A DNA stretch of 64,000 nt from Loripinus fragilis (lineage: Eukaryota; Mollusca; Bivalvia; Lucinida; Lucinidae), in NCBI GenBank assembly GCA_964019695.1, contig OZ026515.1, forward strand, positions 129,292,849-129,356,848, written 5' to 3'. Numbering within the stretch: the first letter of the stretch is position 1; each line of letters starts with the position of its first letter. Below, piece after piece: positions 47,150 through 57,597 of this stretch. Both the position numbers and the translations under genes were made by a program. The notes under the pieces were generated by a model. The model was not told where the DNA came from. It was given only the letters and a program-made list of their open reading frames with translations, and made no database searches.

Positions 47150-47750
47150 TCGGTTACCTGAGTGGCTCAGTGGATAGAACACGTGAATACAGTGTGGGTA
47201 GTCACGTGGTTTCTGTTAGGATACACTGTACGGAAAAATGGCGGACTTCTTTCCACACCGATGTTTTAAGCAAAAGTAAGTAGATATTTCTGCGTGTTTT
47301 TTTCATCTTTACACAGAAAGTTATACACCATTTTCCAGCCCCCATTTTTCCCGATCTAACGATGCCAGGATATCCTCATAAAGCTTCTTACTTTGAGTAC
47401 AGACTCTGTCACAAAATTTCAAGCGGCAAAGATCGGGCCTGAATTTGGAAATAAGCTGTACGGACAACATTTGTGACTGAGTTAGAACTCAAAGTGAGAA
47501 GCTTAAAGATGCTATCCTGGTAGCGTTCGATAGGGGAAAATGTGGGCTGGAAAATGGTGTATAACTTTCTGGGTATTGATGAGAAAACATAGAGAAATCT
47601 ACCTACATTCGATCAGAAGGTCCGTACAGTGTATTCGAAAATCCGTACAGTGTATCCAAGCAAAAACCACGTGACTACCCACCCTGGAATATATCACATC
47701 TTTATTTTAAGCCATGTGTTGTAAGTTCGAATCCCATATGCGACATTTAT
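47150..47750 (+). mobile_element. tRNA-derived SINE split by a foldback MITE
   Basis: The left part carries an A-box-like GAGTGGCTCAGTGGATAG (47160) and the right part a B box, AGTTCGAATCCC (47731). Between them sits a foldback element at about 47195-47686 whose 39-base ends GGGTAGTCACGTGGTTT...ACACTGTACGGA are mirrored, and whose interior is also largely self-complementary. Both lie within the left arm of the Polinton. Confidence 0.65.
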
Positions 47751-47885
47751 CATTGTAACTATTTTTTTTTTTCATTATTTTTTTCTCCTTTTTGCAATAT
47801 CGTTTAACTTAATATTCAATTTGATATGGTTGGTGACAACAACATTCTCACGTCAGATCCGTAACACTGTAGGGTCACCTCTTTA

Positions 47886-48120
47886 GTTTGCGACATGCGA
47901 TTTCCTACAATGTGGCATTTTGACATTAATAGACACAATTGAGTCTGTGGAGCCGCCTCTTAAGAATAGAAACTCTAAATGCTGTTCATCAGTAGCTTAC
48001 CAGACATCAAATACTCAAGTGATTAGCAAAGGCTCTGATCATAGTGTGTGTATGCCCAGGCTGGTCTGAGCCTTTGCTTGTTGCAAATACCACATTGTTG
48101 GACATCTTATGCTGTGGCTC
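47886..48120. repeat. 237-bp-family MITE, copy D (in the Polinton left arm)
   Basis: Diverged ends (GCGACATGCGATTTCCTACA / CATCTTATGCTGTGGCTC) and a conserved middle in inverted orientation. It is absent from the right arm, so it inserted after the arms formed. Confidence 0.8.
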
Positions 48121-48339
48121 ATATATGAACCTCCTTGATGCTCTTTATAAAAATGTTCCGACGAGCTATAATTGATTTATTTTGCTAAGGAGCCAAGAGC
48201 AGGGGTGTTTGTTTGTTTTTAAGGCGTATTCGCAAATTAAACTCTAACTCCCAGCATTACATTACATTTTCAAAGAAAGCGTGAGCTTACAAAGTCTTGT
48301 GTTTAGGTGCATTTCTTTAAGAAAGTAAAAATGAATTAA

Positions 48340-48480
48340 AAAAAAAATAAGAGAGGGGTCAGCAGGATTCGAACCCATAATTTACGTATTTGGAGTTATG
48401 TGAACTTACCTCACGACTACAGTGAAAAGTACAACTGTTTGGAGTTATCAACGGATATTATAGCAATTGCACCAAGGCGT
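48340..48480 (-). mobile_element. tRNA-headed SINE fragment
   Basis: On the minus strand a perfect B box (GGGTTCGAATCC, about 48366-48378) follows GTAGTCGTGAGGTAAGTTC and is followed by CCCCTCTC and a T-run. It resembles a tRNA 3' half but lacks a convincing acceptor stem, so it is called SINE rather than tRNA. Confidence 0.45.
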
Positions 48481-49008
48481 TTATTTCCATAATTGCTCGG
48501 AACATACCGATTACACATGATCCATCACGAAAAATACATATTCAGTGTTATAACTGTAATAATTTATTCATGCATAAAGGTCATGATCAGGTTAATTTTG
48601 TAGAGGTATACACACGGGCCAGATTCTTGTTCACTATCCTAAAGCACTTCGATTAATCGCTCAGCAGCTTCTCTGGCTTCACGCCGTAGCTGTCGACATC
48701 TCATCCAAAACAACAGTTCATCTTACAAAGCTATAGACATAATAGTAATGGCGAACATATTTTACACCTACTCAATAATTAAACCCTTTTCTTAGTTACC
48801 AGTTTTCATAGTCATTCGGGTTACACTCCGAACACTGTAATGCCCCTTACTGATTCATGTGATCATTTTGCACATAACAGGGTACGACCCCGTCTAGTTC
48901 GGTTAGGGCCCTTCCAATTCCAGGATCAAGTTCTTTGACTGCAATTTATTCTAGGGGTCTTAGGCATAACCCCTTTTTCGTAGGTACCACCTCTTCCAGC
49001 GGCTTCCA

Positions 49009-49280
49009 TTACTGCCTTATATCCATACATGTGCTGCCTTCAGTGATGGTACAATAAACGTTCCCTCCAAGATAACTCTTATTGTTTTGTTTCTCTGTCC
49101 TTGCATGGTCCGCGTATTCTAAGTAATCCACCAAATTTTTCCATCCCATCAAGGTTAAGCTGATACCTTTTTTGTCGGTTTGTCATCTTTCCATTTTCTC
49201 AGGTCAACACACAGTTCACCTTTTGATGTTGTGACCTCGATATAGCGATTGTTTCTAAGAATGAATCTGCATCCAGACAT
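49009..49280 (-). pseudogene. PC4-like ssDNA-binding protein, frameshifted
   Basis: Starts at ATG 49280 (MSGCRFIL). The first 40 residues contain RYIEVTTSKGELCVDLRKW and a KPTKK segment; after a one-base shift within an A-run near 49,166 the other frame continues KGISLTLMGWKNLVDYLEYAD and stays open to TAA at 49009. The order (short strand, KG-x-VDLR, a gap, KKGISLT, then a W-containing helix) is that of the PC4/SUB1 transcriptional coactivator domain, which binds single-stranded DNA as a dimer. In the right arm only the first four codons remain (52240-52251) before a deletion of roughly 430 bases. The assignment to PC4 is by motif order only. Confidence 0.6.
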
Positions 49281-49509
49281 GTTTACTGTTTGACTGTCAG
49301 AATAGATATGACTTGATTGCGTGAAATGTCCCTTATATAGTGAGAGGTCTCTTCTGATTGGTCAATTATCCACTCATCCGATTGGTCAAACTCCTCCTCC
49401 TTCCTCTTCCTCCCTCCTCCCTCCTCCTCCTCCTCCTACACCCTTCACAACGTAGTAAGATTAGTAGAGTCCTCTTGGACTTCAGAGGCTTTCTTGGTTT
49501 CTATATTAT

Positions 49510-49930
49510 GATTAGGCCATACGTCCATAAACAAATCTTTTCTGAGTTTGATGGCTTGTCTGATAGAGTCCGCCTGATTCATATCGTGTTTTAGCCGATT
49601 CCAGTAATTGCTGATGAACAGGGTCCTCTCGTAGCTTGTAAAAATCTATTAGAAATTGGGCATAATCTTGTCTGAGTCTTTTGAGGAGAGAAGGCAAATC
49701 ATCATTGGTGGCGAGATGAATAGATTTATCTGAACTAAAACCTTACTCTTCATAGGCATTCACTTTAGCTTTAAACTGCTCTAAGTTCTCCTGCCTGATT
49801 GGATTTGAAATCTCCTGTTCCAGATGTTGGGTTTAGAGCACTCATCTCTTAACTTTCTTTGTTTACCTAGAGGGCTTAAATCGCTTAGCCTCCCAATCCA
49901 TATATCCGGTTTATAGCTTTCATCTCTTTC
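49510..49930 (-). pseudogene. Mirror copy of the hydrophilic Polinton protein, decayed
   Basis: Minus-strand copy of the gene at 51437-52057: it shares RLRQDY-QFLIDFYKLRED and a preceding DKSIHLATNDDLPSL stretch, with several stops and a shortened C-terminus. Confidence 0.7.
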
Positions 49931-49949
49931 TTTACCTGGAGGGCTGATA

Positions 49950-50150
49950 GAGCGTATCCCTGCAAGATTTACCTTGAGGAAAGACGTTTTGAGTCAAATA
50001 CATGATAGATATATTTCTGTGGTGACTGCCTTTGGTAAAAAGGTTGACAATTCTCTGGTCACACTTTGCTTTGGTCATCAAATCATCAAAAATGTTAAGA
50101 TTCCTTTTTGAGGGATCGATAAACTGAGAAGTATCGAGGTAGTCTGGGTA
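49950..50150 (-). pseudogene. Mirror-image fragment of the packaging ATPase
   Basis: Minus-strand copy of the Walker B half of the ATPase at 51161-51370, including the Asp-Asp pair and the TKGSHHRNISI block. It begins exactly where the inverted arm begins, so it never contained Walker A. It is broken by substitutions and a frameshift and runs directly into a degraded copy of the gene next door. Confidence 0.75.
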
Positions 50151-50417
50151 AACAGTTTAAATGATACAATGCAGCTCAAACGTTTGTAAACTGGTGTTTT
50201 GGAACGCCACACGTTTTTTTTTCATAGCGTGGCTAATCTTCGCATTATAAGAATGTGTGAAAAGCCTTGCCCAGCAGGCTGATACATTAAAGTGTCATTT
50301 TAAAAGGAAGGCTCGCGTTTGTATTATAAAAGTTATGATTTAAAAGGAAAGGCTTGCCAAGCAAGCTGGTATACAGAAAGTTTTGTTTTAAAAGGTGTTT
50401 AAAGACAGATCAAAACT

Positions 50418-50546
50418 ATGCCTCATAGATACAAGACCCAGTGTCTAATATGCGATAGAAAGGATGTGCTAAATATAGTACATCATCTTATGAATATGCA
50501 TAGCGTAAATGCTGATGACTGGTTGTTTAAAGCGAAATTGTTATGA
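50418..50546 (+). CDS. 42-residue zinc-finger-like ORF in the Polinton centre
   Basis: Short intact frame in the single-copy centre of the element: CLICDRKD followed by VHHLMNMH. The Cys-x2-Cys and His-x4-His pairs are 10 residues apart, close to a C2H2 finger (usually about 12). The ATG is preceded by AAAACT and the frame ends LFKAKLL. It is followed by a second short frame starting near 50573 (MASSKPNIT) that soon decays. A role is not known; small zinc-finger ORFs are plausible in such elements, but this is inference. Confidence 0.45.
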   Translation: MPHRYKTQCLICDRKDVLNIVHHLMNMHSVNADDWLFKAKLL

Positions 50547-50839
50547 TTAATCATTGTATAATCATGGCCTCTTCTAAACCAAATATTACTGTTGAACCTA
50601 CGTTGATAGAACGTTCTTAAACAAGTATAATGGTCGTAAGAAACAGTGATCAAGGAGATAGTTCAAACTCATAAAGCTAGGATGGTGGAAGAGAGAGGAG
50701 GAGGGGTGGGGTGCAGTGAGCATACAGTGAGGGTACAGTGGGGAACAGTGAGGGTACAGTGCGATACAGTGAGGATGCAATGAGGGTACAGTGGGATACA
50801 GTGAGGATACAGTGAGGGCACAGTCAGGAAACAATGGGC

Positions 50840-50960
50840 CACCATGTGGTGGTGGAGGTGGAGGAGGTGGTGGTGCTGGAGGAGGTGGTGGAGGTGGTGG
50901 TGGTGGTGAGTGGTGGTGGTGGTAGTGGAGGAGGAGGTGGTGGTGGTGGGTGGAGGAGGT
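50840..50960. repeat. GGT/GGA simple repeat at the Polinton centre
   Basis: Imperfect (GGTGGTGGAGGT)n stretch just before the ATPase remnant; related GGA-rich tracts occur in mirror image in the two arms (49,385-49,440 and 52,060-52,130). Confidence 0.85.
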
Positions 50961-50991
50961 GGTGCTGGTGACATTTCAACACCCATTCTCT

Positions 50992-51435
50992 ATGATGGTG
51001 ACTGAACCCAGTGGATTGGGGAAAACGGAATGGACTAGAAAACTGTTACTTTCCTTGTTAGTACAACCACCACCGGAATGAATCTTATGGTGTTTTGGAC
51101 AAAGGCAGCCCCTGTACGAAGACCTTCAGAAGAGAATTCCGTGTATAGAATTTATACAGGGTATCCCAGACTATCTCGATAATTCTCAGTTTATCGATCC
51201 CTCAAAAAGGAACCTAATCTTTTTTGATGATCTGATGACAAAAGCAAAGTGTGACCAGAGAATTGCCGACCTTTTTACCAAAGGCAGTCACCACAGAAAT
51301 ATATCTATTGTGTATTTGACTCAAAACGTCTTTCCTCAAGGTAAAGCTTGCAGGGATATAGCTTTAAATACGCAATATTTGGTCCTGTTAAATAATCCGA
51401 TTGACAGACAGCAAGTTGCGACCTTGGCAAGATGA
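50992..51435 (+). pseudogene. Polinton/adintovirus-type packaging ATPase, decayed
   Basis: FtsK/HerA-like DNA-packaging ATPase remnant. Walker A is visible at 51005-51030 (PSGLGKTE) and Walker B at about 51211-51231 (LIFFDDLM). A conserved downstream block follows (DQRIADLFTKGSHHRN, VYLTQN, then NNPIDRQQVATLAR). A TGA at about 51082 interrupts the frame between Walker A and Walker B, and the frame stops soon after QQVATLAR, where the next frame begins abruptly, so the C-terminal third appears deleted. The region before 50992 is frameshifted and runs into a GGT-rich simple repeat (50840-50960), so the N-terminus cannot be fixed. A partial mirror copy without Walker A lies at 49950-50150 on the minus strand. 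In family terms the protein pumps viral DNA into capsids; this copy is not functional. Confidence 0.8.
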
Positions 51436-51436
51436 A

Positions 51437-52057
51437 TTTGATATATTTGACTCTGTCAATCAACAGTCTCCAGATGAGGGCGATATGTCTGATGATGAAG
51501 ATACTGACAGTGTGGAGTCCCTAGATTATATACGCTCTATCAGCCCTCCAGGTAAAGAAAGAGATGAAAGCTATAAACAGGATATATATAATAGGAGGGT
51601 AAACAATTTAAGCCCTCTAGGTAAACACAGAAAGCTAAGAGATGAGCGCTCTAAACCAGACATCTGGAAGAGGAGATTTCAAAATCCAATCAGGCAGGAA
51701 AACTTGGAGCAGTGTAAAGCTAAAGTGAATGCCTGTGAAGAGCGAGGTTTTAGTTCAGATAAATCTATTCATCTCGCCACCAATGATGATTTGCCTTCTC
51801 TCCGCAAAAGACTCAGACAAGATTACACCCAATTTCTAATAGATTTTTACAAGCTACGAGAGGATCCTGTTCAACAGCCAATACTGGAATCGGCTAAAGT
51901 GCTCAAGAACCAACACAATATGAATCAGGCTGAATTTATCAGACAAGCCATCAAACTCAGAAAAGATTTATTTATGGACGTATGGCTGAATCATAATGTA
52001 GAAACCGTGAAAGCCTCTGAAGACCAAGAGGACTCTACTACTCCTACTACGTCGTGA
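51437..52057 (+). CDS. Hydrophilic Polinton-associated protein of unknown function
   Basis: Open frame of about 200 residues following the ATPase remnant, in another frame. The frame is open from 51401, but its first residues overlap the ATPase in what looks like a deletion junction; acidic coding-like sequence starts around residue 12 (DEFDIFDSVNQQ). Composition is highly charged: an acidic patch with SDDEDTDSVESLD, basic segments with KHRKLRDERSKPDIWKRR, and a C-terminal helix-rich part (RLRQDYTQFLIDFYKLRED). No family was recognised. A decayed mirror copy lies at about 49,510-49,930 on the minus strand, so the gene belonged to the element before duplication. It ends TTPTTS just before a GGA-rich simple repeat. 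Confidence 0.5.
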   Translation, partial: FDIFDSVNQQSPDEGDMSDDEDTDSVESLDYIRSISPPGKERDESYKQDIYNRRVNNLSPLGKHRKLRDERSKPDIWKRRFQNPIRQENLEQCKAKVNACEERGFSSDKSIHLATNDDLPSLRKRLRQDYTQFLIDFYKLREDPVQQPILESAKVLKNQHNMNQAEFIRQAIKLRKDLFMDVWLNHNVETVKASEDQEDSTTPTTS

Positions 52058-52479
52058 AGGAGGATGAGGAGGAGGGAGGAGGAGGAGTAGGGAGGAGGAG
52101 GAGGAGGGAGGAAGAGGAAGGAGGAGGAGGTTGACTAATCAGGTGACTGGATAATTGACCTATCAGAAGAGACTTCTCACTATATAAGGGGCATTGCACG
52201 CAATCGAGTCATATCTATTCTGACAGTCAAACAGTAAACATGTCTGGATGCACAGTGTTCGGAGTGTAACCCGAATGACTATGAAAACTGGTCACTAAGA
52301 AGAGGGTTTAAGTATTGAGTAGGTGTAAATATGTTGGCCATTACTTTTATGTCTATAGCTTTGTTAGATGAACTGTTGTTTTTGATGAGATGTTGACAGC
52401 TACGTCATGAAGCCAGAGAAGCTGCTGTGTGATTAATCGAAGTGCTTGAGGATAGTGAACAAGAATCTCGCCTGTGTGT

Positions 52480-52710
52480 ATGAATGAGCAAATAGGTCAG
52501 AATAACTTAAGCACAAAGGAGGAAAATCCATCGAAAGAGATGGGCACAAGAGAAGTGTATGACTTTCAACAACAAAAGTGGGTTCCCTACGTCTCGGATC
52601 CTGAAAAATGGTTTCAGCACTTGCTGGATGTTAGAGATGGCTATGTGGAATGTGACAGTGAGGGTCGTTATATGGTGAGTAGTGGACGTAAATACAGAGA
52701 GATGAAAGTT
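52480..52710 (+). pseudogene. Unrecognised Polinton ORF, right-arm copy, interrupted by a SINE
   Basis: Begins MNEQIGQNN (ATG 52480) and continues through FQQQKWVPYVSDPEKW and YMVSSGRKYREMK. There the frame is cut by an inserted repeat (about 52,700-52,966), after which related coding sequence resumes (ELKEMRQKE-like, then KRKREDIIMGGG) up to the terminal repeat. No domain recognised; probably a short hydrophilic protein of about 130 residues before disruption. Confidence 0.55.
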
Positions 52711-52966
52711 TGTTTGTTTGTTTGTTTGTTTGTTTTGTTGCTTGACGTCCCAAATCAACAGCTATGGTCATTGCGGGACGGTCAGTTCACCTAACCACAC
52801 TTTTTCCTGGGCAAGCTTGAACAAGTGGTTAACCAGTAATTCGTGCACATACTTTCGCTTGTAACTGACAACAACCCTTCTTGGATAAATCAGCGGAAGG
52901 GAGGAGAATGACCGTAGAAATTATTTCATGATCAACCTCCACGAAAGTATGGGACCGGACCGAGAG
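52697..52966 (-). mobile_element. SINE-like insertion with (CAAA)n tail inside the Polinton
   Basis: Reverse-oriented element ending in (GTTT)n on the plus strand. It splits the ORF at 52480, with an apparent short duplication (GAGAGATGAAAG / GAGAGTTGAAAG) on either side. A fragment of the same head (GGAAGGAGGAGAAAG, ATTTCATGATCAA) occurs at 6184-6240. Confidence 0.6.
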
Positions 52967-53493
52967 TTGAAAGAAATGAGACAAAAGGAAAACAAACTGT
53001 ATTGAACATGGTCACTCCAGTAGCCCAAGCTTTAGAAATGGCAAAATAGGAGCTTAAGCGAAAACGAGAGGATATTATAATGGGCGGAGGGCCTAAGACA
53101 GCAACGATGGACTGGAAATTCATTGAGATACTAAAGGACCAACAGCAAACAATTGAACGATATGCTCCTAGGTTGTCCGGAGGCAATATGCATGGCGAGG
53201 AACCCAACCTGTAGATACCCCTTGTACATAGAGAAGAAGAACGACACCACGCTCTAGGACGTGACGCTACCTTCCCGTGGTGTAGGGTGTTGACTCACCC
53301 TCCAAGGTGTAGCCGAACGCGCGTCACAGGAGCCGCCATCTTGGATCTGACTTCGTGGGGGCCGCCATCTTGGATCTGACATCGTGGGGCTGACAGGTGG
53401 TACTTGATTGTATCGAGTCCTGATCTTTGCATCCTTACTTACTTGGATCTGACATCGTGACGTCATTGAGGCTAAAGAGGGGCCTATACTACT

Positions 53494-53499
53494 GAAATA
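53494..53499. repeat. Right 6-bp target-site duplication (GAAATA)
   Basis: Directly abuts the right end of the Polinton-type element and matches 46289-46294. Confidence 0.8.
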
Positions 53500-54028
53500 G
53501 AATATGTTTAAACCAAATGATAACAGATTTCCTTCTTTAGATTTACGCATATAAAACAGTACAGAATACTGCCTTTGGGTCCAAAATAATGCATTTAAAG
53601 CTTATTTTAGGACATTTTTGCTTTTAAAAGTTAAGTTCATCGATTGCTACGGGAAGCGTTCACCAATTGCACTTGAATTTTTATAAGGCGTTTTCGATTG
53701 CCATTTTGATTTACCCCTCCGCTTTTAAATCCTACGTAGCTCAATTAAAATTCTACATTGCTTGGTAGAATTTGGCTGGTGTTTAGGGAAGACAATCAAA
53801 TGTTTCCCCGACCAGCCACTTGTTTATCATACCTTTTTAAAATAGAGAATACACATCACTAAACTGATTTTTCTTTGTAAATATTGTAAAAAAGATCAGT
53901 TAATATCACAACATTTATAATTTGAATTCAGTGACAACACCTGCATAGAACGAATCACAATTCATTTGAGAATAACAAGGCGAAACCAATTTTATTAAAA
54001 TAGGGCCATAAATTATATAAAAACACAG

Positions 54029-54090
54029 ATAAACTGACTTACCCATAATGGCGGCTGTAAATATTGATCGCAGATCCTCGATTGTGTGCA
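54029..54090 (-). other. Possible exon end with a strong donor-like site
   Basis: On minus, GCCGCCATTATGG is followed by GTAAGT. This could be a first exon that ends just after a start codon, or an internal exon in the frame containing LCTQSRICDQYLQPPLW. It lies upstream of the C80-RTX exons on the same strand, but no matching acceptor or phase link to 42038 was found. Confidence 0.15.
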
Positions 54091-54109
54091 GAGTTCAATG
54101 TTGCCGCCT

Positions 54110-54910
54110 ACTACTTCAGGGGTGGGATTTGCGGGTACGGTGTGGGGTTGAGGGGTTATTTTTTTCCGAAATTCAATCAGCTTTGTTGTGTGAGTTACTT
54201 ACATGAGTGGCACATGCAACGCAAAACTTTTTGGGTCCCCGCCCTCTGGGGCCTTGGGGAGGGGCCAAAAGGTCAAATATCATTAAATCTCAATCAAAAA
54301 GTCAATATCGAAGATTTTGAATGCAAACTTTGTGTGTCTTCTCACAAATGAAATATATAAAATATATCTGACGGGATTTTCATGCGGTCGCCTGGGTCAT
54401 GCCCAAGGGTGGGGCTTGGGGGTGCCCTGGGGGGGGGGTTAGGGGTCAATTTTTCCCCCAAATTCAATCAGAGTTGGTGTGTGAGTTACTTACATGAATG
54501 GCACATGCTACGGCACAATTGTTTGGGTCCCAGCCTACTGGGGTCTTGGGAAGGGGCCAAAAGGTCAAATGTCATTAAATCTCAATTACAAAGTCAATTT
54601 CAAAGATTTTGAAACTAAACTTTGTTTGTCTTCTCACAAATGAAAGATATAAAACATATAAAACGGGATTTCCATTCGGTGCATTGGGTCATGCATGCCC
54701 CATGGCTTGGGACTTATGGGTTCTGGGGTCAAAAATTTAATTTTTCTGAACATGGTCATATGGCATATCAAATTTAAGGAAATGAGCAGTAGACCAGGAT
54801 ACACTGAACAATTTTTTACCCTAGGATCATACTGGTGACCTTGGGATGGGGTCAAAGGATCAATTACCAGTAGATTTCTTCGATAGCGTGGGGATTTGCG
54901 ATGGCGCGCC
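54110..54910. repeat. Tandem TCGCCTGGGTC repeat, three units of about 290 bp
   Basis: Units carry TTACTTACATGAGTGGCACA, GGGGCCAAAAGGTCAAAT, TCATTAAATCTCAAT and TTGTCTTCTCACAAATGAAA. The plus-strand frames of 76-95 residues are products of the repeat. Confidence 0.75.
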
Positions 54911-55879
54911 ATCGAATGTGTTCTAGTTTACCTTGTAGTTGGGTCTTTAATCTCGATATCCTTTACTTGTGGACTTCTTCTATCCTGTTGGTCTTGTAGC
55001 TGTTCTAGAGTCTAAAATATGATATCAAAGGTTCATGTGTATAATATGTGAGTAACAAAGTCTCATCGTCGCTAGAAACCCTGACTTTGTGAGAATTGTT
55101 GCACTTTCCATTAGTTTTAATGAACAGACCCAATAAAACCGAGTCTGTTGTTTTCTAATATTGTAGGTTTTCTCTATTCCTGTAGGATCCGCTTTCAAAT
55201 TATTTATTTGTTGCGTCCGAGCAACACGTGCACAAACCAGACTGTTAACAGTGCAGTCTGGTCAACATTTGTTATTCTTTGTTCTTTAAGTATGTTAGCT
55301 ATTAAATTAATACCTTCATTCATTTAAACAGAATGGAATTTCCCAATCTTTAGGGTTGCTGTGTGGCATTTTTCACTTTTATTCATTTTATTCGAAAACC
55401 CTGTAAGCAAACAGTTGAGACCCTGAGCAGGCGCCGCGTTCTGTGGCAACTGATCTGGGTTCGCATTGTTTGCATATGTCCCGAAAAAAAGACGCTAGTC
55501 TTATACATGTATGGGTTAACTTGTCATTGTCTCTGTAGCAAAGCGCTCTGGTTTGAATCGTATATGTCAGAAACCCCCGAAGACAGGTTTTCTCGCGACG
55601 TGGCAAAAGGTACACTTTGGTATGTGTGCCACTCGGATCAGCCTGCGAATCTGCGCAGTTGGTCACAGTCTTCGCTTGGCGCTCCATGGATAGACAAGGC
55701 CCCACTGGTTCTTCAAAACGAAATCGAAGACTAATCAGGCTGAGTGGATACGCAGTCGACAGTGGCGGATCCAGAGGAGGTTCACTTGAACCCTCTCCGC
55801 CCCTTCCCGTTTTTAAATATCCTACGAAAATGAAGTAATTTGATTTCAGTGAATCCAAAGGAGATGCCCTGTTTAAAAA

Positions 55880-56505
55880 TAAGTGAGTATGATCAGGAAA
55901 TACCACAATCACATACTGCAGACCAACCCATGGCACCGTGAGGAAGAGCCACAGAACATTTATTGTAACAATACATCTGTAAGACAATATTAGCAAAGCA
56001 ACCAGCTTTCTCTTCCTCTTTAAGATGATTGCAAAACTAAAATGGACACAAAGTAATGCATACCAAAACAAAGGCAAGCACAGAACTCCCAAAAACAATA
56101 GGAAGTACATTAAACAATCGATCAACAGCAACAGAACCACCGCCTTAGAATGGACAGCAGCCTAAACCATCGGGGGCTTAAATGCATTTTACAAGCGCTA
56201 AATCTTCGCCCTAGATTCTGTTGTTGTTAGAACACAAAATTTTGCACATGGAGGCTTTCTAACTAATGCAATGTATCATCACAGAGAAACAATCAATTCA
56301 AATTAACACATAATGATGATACAAAGAAAAAGGCGTATGACTCACAGATAGTCAGAGCTAAAGAAAACCTCAAGTTGAGCTACGGTGGGCACAGCCAAAG
56401 ACAAGCATCAGGCACCAACGAACGAATTAAAGCTTTACCTCAGGGCCGTCATTAAGTCGAGGCCTGACCCACCGTCGTGCAATTATTTAAAGAGGAAACC
56501 ACAGC
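55880..56505. repeat. 640-bp dispersed repeat, copy 2 (inverted)
   Basis: Reverse complement of 39600-40240. The open frames crossing this region on both strands are not conserved between copies and are not called genes. Confidence 0.8.
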
Positions 56506-57349
56506 CACCAACCGTAACCGGGCTCACAACCAGGCACGCAGACCGCCGCACGAATTCACGATATACCCCACCCCCACATCGCCCAACATCTCTCCCCCCC
56601 CCCAAAACCGACCACCAAAACCAGGCCCTCCAACAACGCCTCAAAATCCACAAACCAAACCGCCACAAAACACAGGTCCCAACATGCTCGAAATCTCCCT
56701 TAAAATCATTTGCGAAAAAAGTCAAATTTTCAAACTGTGACTTTTGAAATAAGTTTCATGACTATGAATAGATATACATATAAATTATTCAAAAACACAT
56801 TTTTAATGATCTTCTAACCGAGGGCAAAAGGGAGATAAATGTGGTTTAACAGAACTAATCCAAAAATTGTTGATACTCGTATCAGTTGAGTGGCTTAAAA
56901 TATTTTTTTAATAATTCCACAACTGTGTTTTACTATCAAGGAATGTAAAATAGATTCATCTAACAATACATCTGAGTCGATCTGTCTGATCACTATGCTT
57001 GCGCACAATTTAAGCGTGTAACATGCAGTTAATACTTCCAAACGGGTTGCTTCATGTTCTCGTATAAAAGTATGTTCCCCACCTTGACCCAGCAGAGTAC
57101 CAGAGAGCTCCTCTGCGACCTAAAATCATAAATATCAATTTTGCAACTGTCTGCGGAGCCTTGGGACAGTGGAGATTCTAGTGAGATTATACGTCTAGAC
57201 TCGCCTGAGGTTAGCTACTCACATATGCGGTAAGTGCCAAAACCTCATGAAATGACAACACTAAATCTGGCTTGTTAATTCACAGGTTTAGAAAAATAAA
57301 ACTTTCAGCGTAAAAATGTAAATATTTTTTTACTCATCAGTTTTAACAT

Positions 57350-57418
57350 ATGTTTTGGGTGCTAAAAGAACCGTCTCATTGAGACGGTTTTTGAATACCC
57401 ACAACATATGTTTTGGTT
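57350..57418. repeat. GGTGCTAAAAGAACCGTC hairpin, copy 2
   Basis: Core ACCGTCTCATTGAGACGGT is a perfect palindrome, followed by ACCCACAACATATGTTTTGG as in copy 1. Confidence 0.7.
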
Positions 57419-57597
57419 GAGAAATGTGACCAGCCATGAAATTTTGGGTCAAAATGAGGTACCTGGTCGAAATTGAGATATTGATATTTTCTGATACCTA
57501 TATATCCCTGGAGTATACATGTGCAATTTCAGTTCGATATCTTAAGCGGTTTCTGAGAAATAGGCAATTTAGTTCATAGGTCCCTACGTCATGGAAT

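Larger units (their letters stand above)
46295..53493. mobile_element. Polinton/Maverick-derived element, 7.2 kb, organised as an inverted dimer
   Basis: The ends are inverted: AGTAGTATAG at 46295 and CTATACTACT ending at 53493, continuing as a conserved GCCTCAATGACGTCA / TGACGTCATTGAGGC stretch. The hexamer GAAATA flanks both ends directly. Six-base target duplications and AG...CT termini are Polinton hallmarks (established knowledge). The left arm (46295-50150, genes read on minus) and right arm (51161-53493, genes read on plus) carry the same genes in mirror order, joined by a single-copy centre (50151-51160). An internal packaging-ATPase remnant supports the class. DNA polymerase B, integrase, protease and capsid genes were not seen, and 7.2 kb is well below the usual 15-20 kb, so this is a non-autonomous, decayed copy. 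The left arm is longer because it contains later insertions (47.15-48.5 kb) and sequence deleted from the right arm. Confidence 0.82.

Noticed and set aside
50598..50986. Pro/His/Thr-rich minus-strand ORFs (HHHH and PPPP runs)
   Set aside because: Translation of GGT/GGA simple repeat antisense to the ATPase remnant.
54064..54612. Two ORFs of 76-95 residues with Gly-rich stretches
   Set aside because: They are two units of the same tandem repeat translated in the same way.
55388..56140. 250-residue minus-strand ORF
   Set aside because: It crosses the inverted 640-bp repeat and hairpin repeats; the frame is not kept in the other copy at 39.6-40.2 kb and shows no domain.
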